From: Dyella nitratireducens
Lineage (GTDB): Bacteria; Pseudomonadota; Gammaproteobacteria; Xanthomonadales; Rhodanobacteraceae
Direction: 5' to 3'
DNA length: 64,000 nucleotides
NCBI RefSeq assembly: GCF_014642835.1
Contig: NZ_BMJA01000003.1
Span: 15,682-79,681 of the forward strand
The position numbers were made by a program, and so were the translations under genes. A model generated the notes under the pieces. The model saw only the letters and a list, made by a program, of their open reading frames with translations. It did not search any database and was not told the DNA's origin. Shown in pieces: positions 7,072 through 14,733 of the stretch (positions are counted from its first letter, which is position 1; every line of letters begins with the position of its first letter).

Positions 7072-8478
7072 TCATGTGGATGCGCGGATCAGACCATCCA
7101 GCTGTTCACACGCCCTTGGAATCTGGTCCTCGGTGACCGTGGCGACGCCAAGCAGCAATCCCGATTCGGGGTTTGTGCCTGGAACAAACCAGGTCGACAG
7201 TGACGACGGCGCCATGCCCAGTTCAAGCGCCTTTCGACACACCACCGTGTCGGACACACCGCTCGGCAGGCGCATGACGACAGCTAGGCCACCGATGTGC
7301 ACGCGATATCCCATCTTTCCCAAGATGCTCCTCAGCATCTCGCCTCTCGCGGCATAGATCCGCTTCAACTTGCCCAAGTGCCTCATGTAGTGCCCGTCCT
7401 GCATAAACCGTGCAGTCGCCTGTTGTACGGCGGGGCCTGGTGCTGATCCAAAATACAAAGTTGCCTCGACAAACCGGGAGACCAGTGCGGGCGGAGCCAC
7501 GATGAAGCCGAGCCTGAGCGCGGGGCTTATGGTCTTGCTGAAAGATCCGATATGGATCACCCGTCCGGCGCGATCCAATGATGCCAACGCCGGCGCGGCC
7601 CTCCGCGTGAGCTGGAGCTCGCCGAGGTAGTCATCCTCAATGATCCATGCGCCCGTACGAGCGGCCCATGCGATCAACTCTTGCCGCCGATTAAGCGATA
7701 GCGTCGCACCGAGGGGAGCCTGTTGACCCGCCGTCACCAGTGCCAGTGCTGCGTCAGGTGATAGCTCCTTGCCACGGAAAACATCCATCCCCTCCTCGTC
7801 TACCGGAACGCCAACAGGCAAGAGGCCTTCGAACTCGAGGGCCATGCGACTCTGGAAGAAACCTGGGTCTTCAACCCACGCCTGGCGGCCTTTTGCGTCG
7901 AGCACGCGTAATGTCAAACCGAGGGCGCCTGCAAAACCTGCAGTGATGAAGATCTGAGATGGACTGCACTCAAGACCACGCGCAAGCGCAACGTGCGCAG
8001 CGATAGCGCGCCGGAGTACGGCCTCACCGCGCGGATCCGGATAAACCGCAGGAGCATCCACCTCCATGCGCGCGGCCTGCGCGCGCAAGCGCGCCAGGAC
8101 ATTGGCGGGAAGCCCGCCAGGGGGCGGTACACCCATTCGAAAAATGCCGGGACCGGCGAGCAGGTGGCGGTACAGAGCGGGCGGCGTGTCTATTTCCTGC
8201 AAGGAAATCGCCTGAGCATCGACGGCGGTGCGTCTGGCGATTCGGGTGCCACCCGAGCGCGACGAGACCACGATCTGCTCGTCAACCAAGCGCTCGTAGG
8301 CGGTCTTGACCGTACCCCTGGCCACTCCCAGCTGCCCCGCCAGAGTTATCCACGAAGGCAGCCTCGCCCCCGGTGCAAGCACGCCACTCCTGATCGACGC
8401 GATGACGCCTCGGTAGATCTGCTCCGCCAAAGTGGATTTGGCCGAACGATCGATCCTGATATGCAGCTCATATCCCAT
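7072..8478 (-). CDS. MocR/PdxR-family transcriptional regulator (GntR-HTH + aminotransferase-like)
   Basis: The 468-residue protein joins an N-terminal winged helix of the GntR type (about residues 10-80, RLPSWITLAGQLGVARGTVKTAYERL) to a fold-type I aminotransferase-like domain (about 110-465). The PLP-binding lysine is K315 in GSFSKTISPALRLG, with EDDYLGE (281-287) as the cofactor-contacting acid motif, so PLP binding is probably kept. Members respond to PLP or amino-compound adducts and usually control a divergent gene. Here the divergent neighbour is the oxidoreductase at 8647, and the gap between them carries a spaced inverted repeat (8486-8527). Confidence 0.88.
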   Translation of the reverse strand: MGYELHIRIDRSAKSTLAEQIYRGVIASIRSGVLAPGARLPSWITLAGQLGVARGTVKTAYERLVDEQIVVSSRSGGTRIARRTAVDAQAISLQEIDTPPALYRHLLAGPGIFRMGVPPPGGLPANVLARLRAQAARMEVDAPAVYPDPRGEAVLRRAIAAHVALARGLECSPSQIFITAGFAGALGLTLRVLDAKGRQAWVEDPGFFQSRMALEFEGLLPVGVPVDEEGMDVFRGKELSPDAALALVTAGQQAPLGATLSLNRRQELIAWAARTGAWIIEDDYLGELQLTRRAAPALASLDRAGRVIHIGSFSKTISPALRLGFIVAPPALVSRFVEATLYFGSAPGPAVQQATARFMQDGHYMRHLGKLKRIYAARGEMLRSILGKMGYRVHIGGLAVVMRLPSGVSDTVVCRKALELGMAPSSLSTWFVPGTNPESGLLLGVATVTEDQIPRACEQLDGLIRAST

Positions 8479-8485
8479 GCTTCAT

Positions 8486-8527
8486 GGTACATCCGGAAAT
8501 CATCTTTTTGGTTCTACTCAATGTACC
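8486..8527. promoter_or_regulatory. Spaced inverted repeat, candidate MocR operator
   Basis: GGTACAT (8486-8492) and ATGTACC (8521-8527) are perfect 7-bp inverted arms with 28 bases between, centre to centre 35 bp. MocR-type regulators such as GabR bind paired short boxes about three helical turns apart, which fits the spacing. A further palindrome CCCTTT-T-AAAGGG is at 8568-8580. The site lies between the divergent regulator and oxidoreductase genes. Confidence 0.4.
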
Positions 8528-8646
8528 TACGGTGGCGCAGCATGTTCCCAACTTGAACGGCCCACCTCCCTTTTAAAGGGATTTTTCAGCACTGCGCGGC
8601 GTCCGCCGTGTCGGCACCTGGGCCAACCCGACGGGAGATAGTTCCT

Positions 8647-9564
8647 ATGAAAGCAATCGTCGTAACCGACCAGGCTGCAGGAACGGCCGGGATGAAGTTG
8701 GTGGAGCGGCCTCAGCCGCAGGCGGCGATAAACGATGTCGTCGTGCAGGTTCATGCATCAGGATTTACCGCAGATGAGCTGACGTGGCCCCCGACTTGGA
8801 CCGACCGCCTCGACCGCGACCGAACACCGTCAGTCCCCGGCCACGAACTGGCCGGCGTAGTGACCGCCCTCGGCTACGGGACGACGGGGCTGTCGGTAGG
8901 ACAGCGGGTATTCGGCCTCACGGATTGGACTCGCGACGGAACGCTGGCGGAGTTCGTCGCTGTTGAAGCACGTAATCTTGCACCGCTGCCCGGGGACGTT
9001 GATTTCACGGTGGGCGCCGCGCTCGTGATGCCAGGCCTGACCGCATGGCAGGGACTATTCGAGCACGGCCGCGTTGGTGCGGGGCAGACCGTTCTTGTGC
9101 ACGGAGCGGCCGGTGTCGTCGGTTCGATGGCAACCCAGCTCGCCCGCGAGGCGGGTGCGTATGTCATCGGCACGGGGCGCGCTGCAGGCCGTCAGGCAGC
9201 GCTCGAATTCGGCGCGCAGGAGTTCGTCGACCTCGATAGCGACGCACTGGAAGATATCGGTCGAGTCGATCTGGTTTTCGATGTTCTCGGCGGCGACATC
9301 GCGAAGCGCTCCGTGGGCGTGATTCGAGCCGGAGGAACGCTGGTGACGATCACCGGTCCGATCGATGCGCGGCCCGTTGATGGCCGGACGATTGACTTCG
9401 TCGTCGAAGCCGATCGCGCACAGCTGAGTCAGATCGTCCAGCGAGTACGCGAAGGACGACTGCGCACGTACATCGGCAACATCGCGAGCCTCGACGACGC
9501 AGTCGCCGCCTTCAACCTGCCCGAACGTCCGAAGGGAAAGACGATCATCCGCGTTCGTCAATGA
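8647..9564 (+). CDS. NAD(P)-dependent zinc-less quinone oxidoreductase-like (MDR superfamily)
   Basis: A 305-residue medium-chain reductase with a GroES-like N-terminal part (about 1-120, with VPGHELAGVV) and a Rossmann domain (about 125-260) whose dinucleotide motif is VLVHGAAGVVGSMATQLA. The catalytic zinc ligands of alcohol dehydrogenases are not all present, so a quinone- or enone-reductase role is more likely. The ATG at 8647 is preferred over the 13 codons upstream because GGGAGAT lies at a good distance before it. It is transcribed away from the MocR regulator and is that regulator's likely target. Substrate is not known. Confidence 0.85.
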   Translation: MKAIVVTDQAAGTAGMKLVERPQPQAAINDVVVQVHASGFTADELTWPPTWTDRLDRDRTPSVPGHELAGVVTALGYGTTGLSVGQRVFGLTDWTRDGTLAEFVAVEARNLAPLPGDVDFTVGAALVMPGLTAWQGLFEHGRVGAGQTVLVHGAAGVVGSMATQLAREAGAYVIGTGRAAGRQAALEFGAQEFVDLDSDALEDIGRVDLVFDVLGGDIAKRSVGVIRAGGTLVTITGPIDARPVDGRTIDFVVEADRAQLSQIVQRVREGRLRTYIGNIASLDDAVAAFNLPERPKGKTIIRVRQ

Positions 9565-9672
9565 GGGCTTGGGGGGTGAGCGGACCTGCCCTCCCCTCCT
9601 CGTCGATCATCAGAAGCACAGACAAGCGCAACGTTTGTTCCACAACCCGTTCTTTTACGCATAGGCACCACC

Positions 9673-10290
9673 ATGACCAACGCCGTCATCGAATGCATTC
9701 TGAGCCGCAGCGCTGCGAAGTACTACGATCCTGCCGCTACATTGAGTGACGAGCAGATCCGCGATCTGGTGCGAATCGGCACCAGCGCGCCAACATCTTT
9801 TCACCTGCAAAACTGGCGCTTCATCGCCGTGCGCACGCCGGAGGCCAAGGCGCGGCTAAGCCCGATTGCCTGGAACCAGCCGGCGATCACCGAAGCTGCG
9901 GTCACTTTCATTGTCTGCGGCCAATTGGCCGATTCCAGCGTCATACCGAATCGCCTGGCACCGTTGGTGGCTGCGGGTGTCATGCCGGAAAAGATGGTGC
10001 CGGAATGGGAAATCCCTGCGCGTGATTTGTACATGGCATACCCGCAGCGTCAGCGTGACGAAGCCGTGCGTACCGGTACCTTCGGCGCTGCGGCAATGAT
10101 CTATGCAGCACGCTCGCTTGGTCTGGGTTCGACGCCGATGATCGGGTTCGATGCGGACGCCGTGCACCGCGAATTCGAGCTCGCCGCAGATGAAGTGCCG
10201 GTCATGCTGTTGTCCGTTGGATCGGAACGTCCAGGCAACTGGGCGCAGAAACCGCGCCGCCCAGTGGACGATGTGCTGGATCTCGTTTGA
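9673..10290 (+). CDS. NADPH-dependent nitroreductase, copy 2
   Basis: This 205-residue FMN nitroreductase is almost the same protein as copy 1 on the opposite strand at 3676-4311: eight residue differences were counted (for example D/N, AT/EK, Q/P near the C-terminus). All flavin-contact motifs are kept. The ATG at 9673 coincides with the point where similarity to copy 1 begins; the ribosome site is weak. It is followed by a broken ahpD remnant (10324-10422) in the same order as the intact pair on the other strand, and then by an AzoR-like gene, so it may now be co-expressed with a flavin reductase of related role. Confidence 0.85.
   Translation: MTNAVIECILSRSAAKYYDPAATLSDEQIRDLVRIGTSAPTSFHLQNWRFIAVRTPEAKARLSPIAWNQPAITEAAVTFIVCGQLADSSVIPNRLAPLVAAGVMPEKMVPEWEIPARDLYMAYPQRQRDEAVRTGTFGAAAMIYAARSLGLGSTPMIGFDADAVHREFELAADEVPVMLLSVGSERPGNWAQKPRRPVDDVLDLV
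9676..10290 (+). repeat. Inverted-duplicate nitroreductase segment, copy 2
   Basis: Partner of 3676-4290 in inverted orientation. Upstream flanks of the two copies are unrelated. Downstream, this copy keeps a short stretch related to the start of the ahpD-like gene. Confidence 0.8.
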
Positions 10291-10323
10291 GATGGCTTGG
10301 ATCAGAACCTTACGGGGATTGTG

Positions 10324-10422
10324 ATGACCAGAACTGCATTGCCAACACCAGAACAAGTGCCGGCCGATTCGAAGCCGACGCGCGTCTGGGTGTTTCGCAT
10401 GCGCCGATATCTTTTTGGGTAG
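10324..10422 (+). pseudogene. Truncated ahpD-like gene remnant
   Basis: Reading from the ATG at 10324, the first 19 codons give MTRTALPTPEQVPADSKPT, which aligns with MTRTISVQPDQVPADSKPT at the start of the intact AhpD-like gene at 2950-3495. After this the similarity stops abruptly, and 13 unrelated codons follow to a TAG at 10420-10422, four bases before the AzoR-like gene. The CxxC active site is missing. It is therefore the stump of a second nitroreductase-ahpD pair, cut by a deletion that joined it to the following gene. Confidence 0.8.
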
Positions 10423-10425
10423 AGC

Positions 10426-11043
10426 ATGAACATCCTCCATATTGATTGCAGCCCGCGTCCGGAATCGCACAGCCGCCAACTTTCAGCGGCGATCGTCAGA
10501 AAGATCCTTGAGGTTGCACCCGGCGCGAGCATCAGTCGGCGAGACTTTGCTGCTGCTCCCTTGCCGCATGCTTCGCCCGACTACGCGACGACCTTATCGT
10601 CACCGGCTACCTTGGCTGCCCCGCTGAAGGGCGCGCTTGAGCTTTCCGAGGCGCTTATTCACGAAGTCGAGGCAGCCGATGTGATTGTCATCGGAACACC
10701 CATGAACAACTTGACCGTCCCGTCGGTTCTCAAGGCGTGGATCGACCAAGTCCTTCGCGCTGGTCGCACCTTCATGTCGACGCCGGCCGGAAAGGTTGGA
10801 ATGCTCCGGGATCGTCCCGTGTTTATCGGCATCGCTTCCGGTGGCGTTTTTACCGGCGATCGAGCTAACCAGCCCGACTTTCTCACGCCGTATCTGTCGG
10901 TCGTGCTGGGGAGCATAGGGCTGAAAACCCTGCAATTCCTATCCGTGCAGGCCACTGCGTTTCTCGACAGGGACCAGGCGACCCACGCGAGGGAAAAAGC
11001 GCTCGCGGCGATTGACCTTAGCATCATGGAGGAGCTTGCATGA
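10426..11043 (+). CDS. FMN-dependent NADH-azoreductase family protein
   Basis: The 205-residue product is a flavodoxin-fold enzyme of the AzoR type, which moves two electrons from NAD(P)H to quinones, azo dyes or nitro compounds. The opening strand MNILHIDCSPRPESHSRQLS holds the phosphate-binding Ser cluster for FMN, and the segment IVIGTPMNNLTVPSVLKAWIDQVLRAGRTF (about 86-115) matches the second flavin loop. The length is normal for the family. It starts four bases after the truncated ahpD stump and may use that leader for translation. The stop TGA overlaps an ATG of a 31-codon frame. Confidence 0.9.
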   Translation: MNILHIDCSPRPESHSRQLSAAIVRKILEVAPGASISRRDFAAAPLPHASPDYATTLSSPATLAAPLKGALELSEALIHEVEAADVIVIGTPMNNLTVPSVLKAWIDQVLRAGRTFMSTPAGKVGMLRDRPVFIGIASGGVFTGDRANQPDFLTPYLSVVLGSIGLKTLQFLSVQATAFLDRDQATHAREKALAAIDLSIMEELA

Positions 11044-11135
11044 CTCTCAACGACGACATATCGAAGTCCGCGAAACAAGACGATCTCGATCGCGGAGCCG
11101 GTACGCGCGCCGTCTCGGAGAGGCAAAGTCTATGA
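11040..11135 (+). CDS. Possible 31-aa peptide coupled to azoreductase gene
   Basis: A short frame begins in an ATGA overlap with the stop of the AzoR-like gene, an arrangement typical of translational coupling. The product (MTLNDDISKSAKQDDLDRGA...) is hydrophilic and unlike any family I recognise. It may be the truncated start of a lost downstream gene, a pattern seen twice more in this area, or chance. Confidence 0.25.
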   Translation: MTLNDDISKSAKQDDLDRGAGTRAVSERQSL

Positions 11136-11263
11136 AGACTCGCCCTGGATCATCGAGCAGCGTCAGATAGTCGGCACGATTACCCGTTTCAGATGTACGT
11201 CCATGTCCCTGCGCCTGTCCACATACGGAGGCGAAGCGGCCATCCGAACTTCAGGAGCGAGCT

Positions 11264-11713
11264 ATGAAATCCGTCGAGATCAGAACCATTGATAGCAGCG
11301 ATTTTGATATTTGGCTTCCGCTTTGGAAAGGGTATCAACGATTTTACGAAGTGGACATCCACGAGTCCGTGACGCGCGAAACCTGGGCACGCTTCTTGGA
11401 TCCGACTGAACCGATGTACGCAGCGCTCGCCATAGTGAATGAGCGGGCATTGGGGCTGGTGCATTCGATCTACCATCGATCGGCCTGGACGTCGGGCGAC
11501 GACTGCTATCTTCAAGATTTGTTTGTCGCTGAGGATGCTCGTGGTAGCGGTATCGGTCGCACACTTATCGAGTATGTCTATGCGGAAGCAAAACGCCGCA
11601 GAGCACCCCGCGTGTACTGGCAGACGCACGAATCCAATCATAACGCGATGCAGCTTTATGACCGCATCGCCGATCGCTCGCCTTTCATCCAGTACCGAAA
11701 ACTATTTGACTGA
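11264..11713 (+). CDS. GNAT-family N-acetyltransferase
   Basis: A single GNAT domain spans the 149 residues. The acetyl-CoA binding motif A is DLFVAEDARGSGIGRTLIEYVYAEAKRRRA (about 84-113, with the R/Q-x-x-G-x-G/A pattern as RGSGIG), and the C-terminal strand RVYWQTHESNHNAMQLYDRIA is the usual motif B with the Asn-Tyr helix. The ATG at 11264 has AGGAG six bases upstream. Substrate cannot be read from sequence; small-molecule amines are common for this size class. It ends 57 bases from the convergent MATE gene, so it marks the border of the biosynthetic cluster. Confidence 0.88.
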   Translation: MKSVEIRTIDSSDFDIWLPLWKGYQRFYEVDIHESVTRETWARFLDPTEPMYAALAIVNERALGLVHSIYHRSAWTSGDDCYLQDLFVAEDARGSGIGRTLIEYVYAEAKRRRAPRVYWQTHESNHNAMQLYDRIADRSPFIQYRKLFD

Positions 11714-11769
11714 CGCGGCCGCCTCCCGGCCTGACGTCACGCAGCCATGACATCATCGGGCCGCCCGCA

Positions 11770-13194
11770 TCAACTCCGGCTCTCCGCGTACGTCAGCACG
11801 ATGCCGTTCTGGCGTTTCCGGATGGCGGAGAAAATGCGCAGGAAATACGACACGCCAATGACGGCTTCGAACATCGAGCCCACCACCCAGCAGGTTGGAA
11901 GAATGCCGGGGTTGCCTACGTGCGTGGTGGTTATGGCGTAGATGGTGGGAATGCTGATGAACCACATCATCACCAAACGCGTGACGAACAGGAAGCGCGT
12001 CAGGCCGAAGCTTTCCAGCACGGCGGCGCCGGTCATGGAGAACGCGAAGGCCAGCGAGTAGGTCCACAGCACGCGCGCGGTGGCGATGGATGCTTTTTGA
12101 ATTTCCTGCGGCTTGTCTGCCAGTCCGAAGGGGCTTAGCAGCGCGCCCGGCGTTGCGATCTGGAAGAACGAGATGACCACGATGTACGCCAGCTCGATCA
12201 CCAGGGTTACCAACAGGATTCTTGGTATCAATGAATAATTGTTCTCGCCGATGGCATTGCCGCAGAGCACGCTGCAGCCTATTCCCAAGCCCAGCACCGG
12301 AATGATGCCCATGTAGTTCACGGTGAGGTTGATGTTGTTGGCCGCCAGCGCGATCGAGCCCAGCACGGCAATCACCCATACGAACACCGCATTGCCGAAA
12401 TTGTCGATACCGGCGGTAGTGCCCAGCACCAGGCCTTTCTTCAGGCGCGGCAGTACGTCCGTGTGGATAAAACCCTTGCGCCGGGCGATGAGGTTGCGCA
12501 GGTTGAGCCAGACCTCGCCCGGCATGAACGACACATAGCACACCGAAATCGACAGCGCGCCGATCAGCGTGCCGATGGCAGCGCCGCGCATACCCAGTTC
12601 CGGCAGGCCGAATTTGCCGAATACCAGCCCGACGTTCATGCCCGCGTCCACCGCCTGCCCGATCAATCCGGCGACGAGCGTAATGCGCGTTTTACCGATG
12701 CCGTTGAAATACGACGACAGCGCAATGTTGAACGTCATCACGCTGCCGAAAAACGCCGACCAATACAGGAACTGCGACTCCAGTTGCGTGATGGCCATCG
12801 GCCGGTGGCTGAGAAACGGAATGCGTTCGATGAGCGGCGCCAACAGCGCCAATACCAGGGCAAGCACCACGCCCACGAAAATACCCACGGCGCCCTGGTA
12901 AGCGGCCTCGCCCTGCCCTGCCCGCCCGAATGCCTGCGCCACGCACGATCGTGAAAAGCCGACCACGGCAAGAAAGAAACCGGTGATCGCCGAAGCGGTA
13001 TAGATCGCCGGCCCCGAAGCAATGAGCGTGTCGTTCGAATAGCGCGCCAGGCAGACGCGATCGATGAACAGCATCAGCAGGCTGCCAACCATCGAACCCA
13101 TCAGCGGCAGCGAAACATTCAAGACGCGTTTGGCGATGCCGAGATCAAGGTTTGCATGACCGGCACGTTGTTTGACGGGCGATGTGCTGTTCAT
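11770..13194 (-). CDS. MATE-family multidrug/toxin efflux transporter
   Basis: A 474-residue inner-membrane protein with about twelve hydrophobic segments arranged as two related six-helix bundles, as in MATE Na+/H+-coupled exporters. Typical MATE features are the opening helix SLPLMGSMVGSLLMLFIDRVCLARYS and the AFGRAGQGE-like loop after helix 2. Its ATG overlaps the last base of the P450 stop codon (TGATG), so it is translationally coupled to the biosynthetic operon. The probable job is export of, or self-protection against, the PKS-NRPS product. Confidence 0.9.
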   Translation of the reverse strand: MNSTSPVKQRAGHANLDLGIAKRVLNVSLPLMGSMVGSLLMLFIDRVCLARYSNDTLIASGPAIYTASAITGFFLAVVGFSRSCVAQAFGRAGQGEAAYQGAVGIFVGVVLALVLALLAPLIERIPFLSHRPMAITQLESQFLYWSAFFGSVMTFNIALSSYFNGIGKTRITLVAGLIGQAVDAGMNVGLVFGKFGLPELGMRGAAIGTLIGALSISVCYVSFMPGEVWLNLRNLIARRKGFIHTDVLPRLKKGLVLGTTAGIDNFGNAVFVWVIAVLGSIALAANNINLTVNYMGIIPVLGLGIGCSVLCGNAIGENNYSLIPRILLVTLVIELAYIVVISFFQIATPGALLSPFGLADKPQEIQKASIATARVLWTYSLAFAFSMTGAAVLESFGLTRFLFVTRLVMMWFISIPTIYAITTTHVGNPGILPTCWVVGSMFEAVIGVSYFLRIFSAIRKRQNGIVLTYAESRS

Positions 13195-14669
13195 CAGCGT
13201 TGATCCGGAACGCTGCGCAGCTTGAGCCGCACCGGCACCGCGCTCGGACCCATGAAGAAATTCATCACCTGCTGGATCGGCGGCGCGTGCGTATCGAACT
13301 CCAGTTCGAAGTTGTGCATCAGCATCGAGAGCACCAGCTTGATCTCCGTCATGGCGAGGAAGCGGCCCGGACAGACGCGCGGGCCGTCGCCGAACGGCAT
13401 CAGCTTGCGCACGGGATTTTCTTCCTTCTGCGGCCGGTGATCGAAAATCCAGCGTTCCGGCTGGAACACGTCGTTGTCAGGAAACTGCGTTTCGTCCAAT
13501 CCTTCCGCCGTGGTCGAGACGACGAAGGCGGTGTTTTTCGGAAAGAACGTGTCGGCGACCACACAGTCGGCATTGGCAACGATGCCGATGAAGGGCGCCA
13601 CCGTTCTCAGCCGCTGCGTTTCGCTGTGTGCCGCCTCGATGTAGTTGAACTGCTTCATCAGCTCCCAATCGCGCACCAGCGGCTCCTCGCCCAGCACGGT
13701 GTCGGCTTCGTAGGTGAGCGCCGCCGCGGCGGCGGGATGCTGCGCCAGCAGGTTGATCATCCAGGCCATCGAATTGGCAGTCGTGTCTTCGCCGCCAATC
13801 ACGCTGAGAATGGCGTTGCTGATGAGATCCTGGTCGGTGAAATCCGAATCCGGATCGTCGCTCGCGGCGATCATCGCCTCCAGCATGTTGGTCGGCTTTT
13901 CGCGCAACTCCGGTTGCAGCGCCATGCGTTCGCGCGTGTTGCGGATAAACCCGATCACGGCCTGCTCGATGTTCTCTGCGGATTGGTCGGCTTCCCGATC
14001 TGCCGGCAGCTTGAAGTGACGCCAGTACGGGAACAGCGCAAAGCTGCGCGCGCCCAGGCGCCGAAACATGTTGTCGACGTCGTGCTGCAGCTGGCTGCCA
14101 TCGTGATTGACCACGTCGATGTCGTGCCCCATCGCCAGGCCCACGGTGACATCCAGTGCAAATGCCTTGAGGTCGCGGCGCAGATCGACGTGCCTGCCTT
14201 CCGCCAGTGCGGTTTTCCAGCGCCGCAGCATACGCTCGGCCATGGCCGACATCTTGGGAAAGAAGTTGCGGATCACTTCCGCATTGAGGCCGCCCATCAC
14301 CAGCTTGCGCTGCCGGCGCCAGTCATCGCCCTCGGCGGTGAACACGCCACTGATGTTCAGTTCGTTCATCACGGTCTTGAGGCCGCCGGTGCGGCGGAAT
14401 TGCTCGGGGCGTTCGCGCAGCAGCGCCCCGGCGGTAGTGCGATCGGCAATGACGACCATCGCACCGCCAGGTACGCGCACCTGGAATACCGGCCCGAACT
14501 CGCGAATCCACTTCGCCAGCGTCAGGTGCCATTGGCGCCCGGTCATGTCCAGCGCACTGCCCAAAACCGGCAAGCCCTTGGGACCGGGAAGGTCCGCCAT
14601 CGTGCGCGAGTATTTCAGCTCACTGGTGGTAGGCGCGTTCAATGCCGAAGCTTCGATGGTTGAATTCAT
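13194..14669 (-). CDS. Cytochrome P450
   Basis: A 491-residue heme monooxygenase. The I-helix oxygen-activation motif is GGEDTT (292-297), the ExxR pair is E350/R353, and the heme loop FGDGPRVCPG (426-435) supplies the axial thiolate C433. The N-terminus has the proline-rich LPGPKGLPVLG hinge but no membrane anchor, so the enzyme is probably soluble and depends on separate redox partners, none of which is encoded nearby. AAGGAAGG precedes the ATG at 14669. It starts 64 bases after the PKS-NRPS stop and is coupled to the MATE gene, so it is a tailoring enzyme of the product (hydroxylation or epoxidation). Confidence 0.92.
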   Translation of the reverse strand: MNSTIEASALNAPTTSELKYSRTMADLPGPKGLPVLGSALDMTGRQWHLTLAKWIREFGPVFQVRVPGGAMVVIADRTTAGALLRERPEQFRRTGGLKTVMNELNISGVFTAEGDDWRRQRKLVMGGLNAEVIRNFFPKMSAMAERMLRRWKTALAEGRHVDLRRDLKAFALDVTVGLAMGHDIDVVNHDGSQLQHDVDNMFRRLGARSFALFPYWRHFKLPADREADQSAENIEQAVIGFIRNTRERMALQPELREKPTNMLEAMIAASDDPDSDFTDQDLISNAILSVIGGEDTTANSMAWMINLLAQHPAAAAALTYEADTVLGEEPLVRDWELMKQFNYIEAAHSETQRLRTVAPFIGIVANADCVVADTFFPKNTAFVVSTTAEGLDETQFPDNDVFQPERWIFDHRPQKEENPVRKLMPFGDGPRVCPGRFLAMTEIKLVLSMLMHNFELEFDTHAPPIQQVMNFFMGPSAVPVRLKLRSVPDQR

Positions 14670-14733
14670 GATGGCCTTCCTTCAAGGCAAGTGTGAAACA
14701 GCCAACTTCTTTTCATGTTCGCGATGCGCCACG

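Noticed and set aside
13182-14663. 493-codon plus-strand frame opposite the P450
   Set aside because: Its composition is that of an antisense shadow and the minus strand encodes a complete P450 with all motifs.
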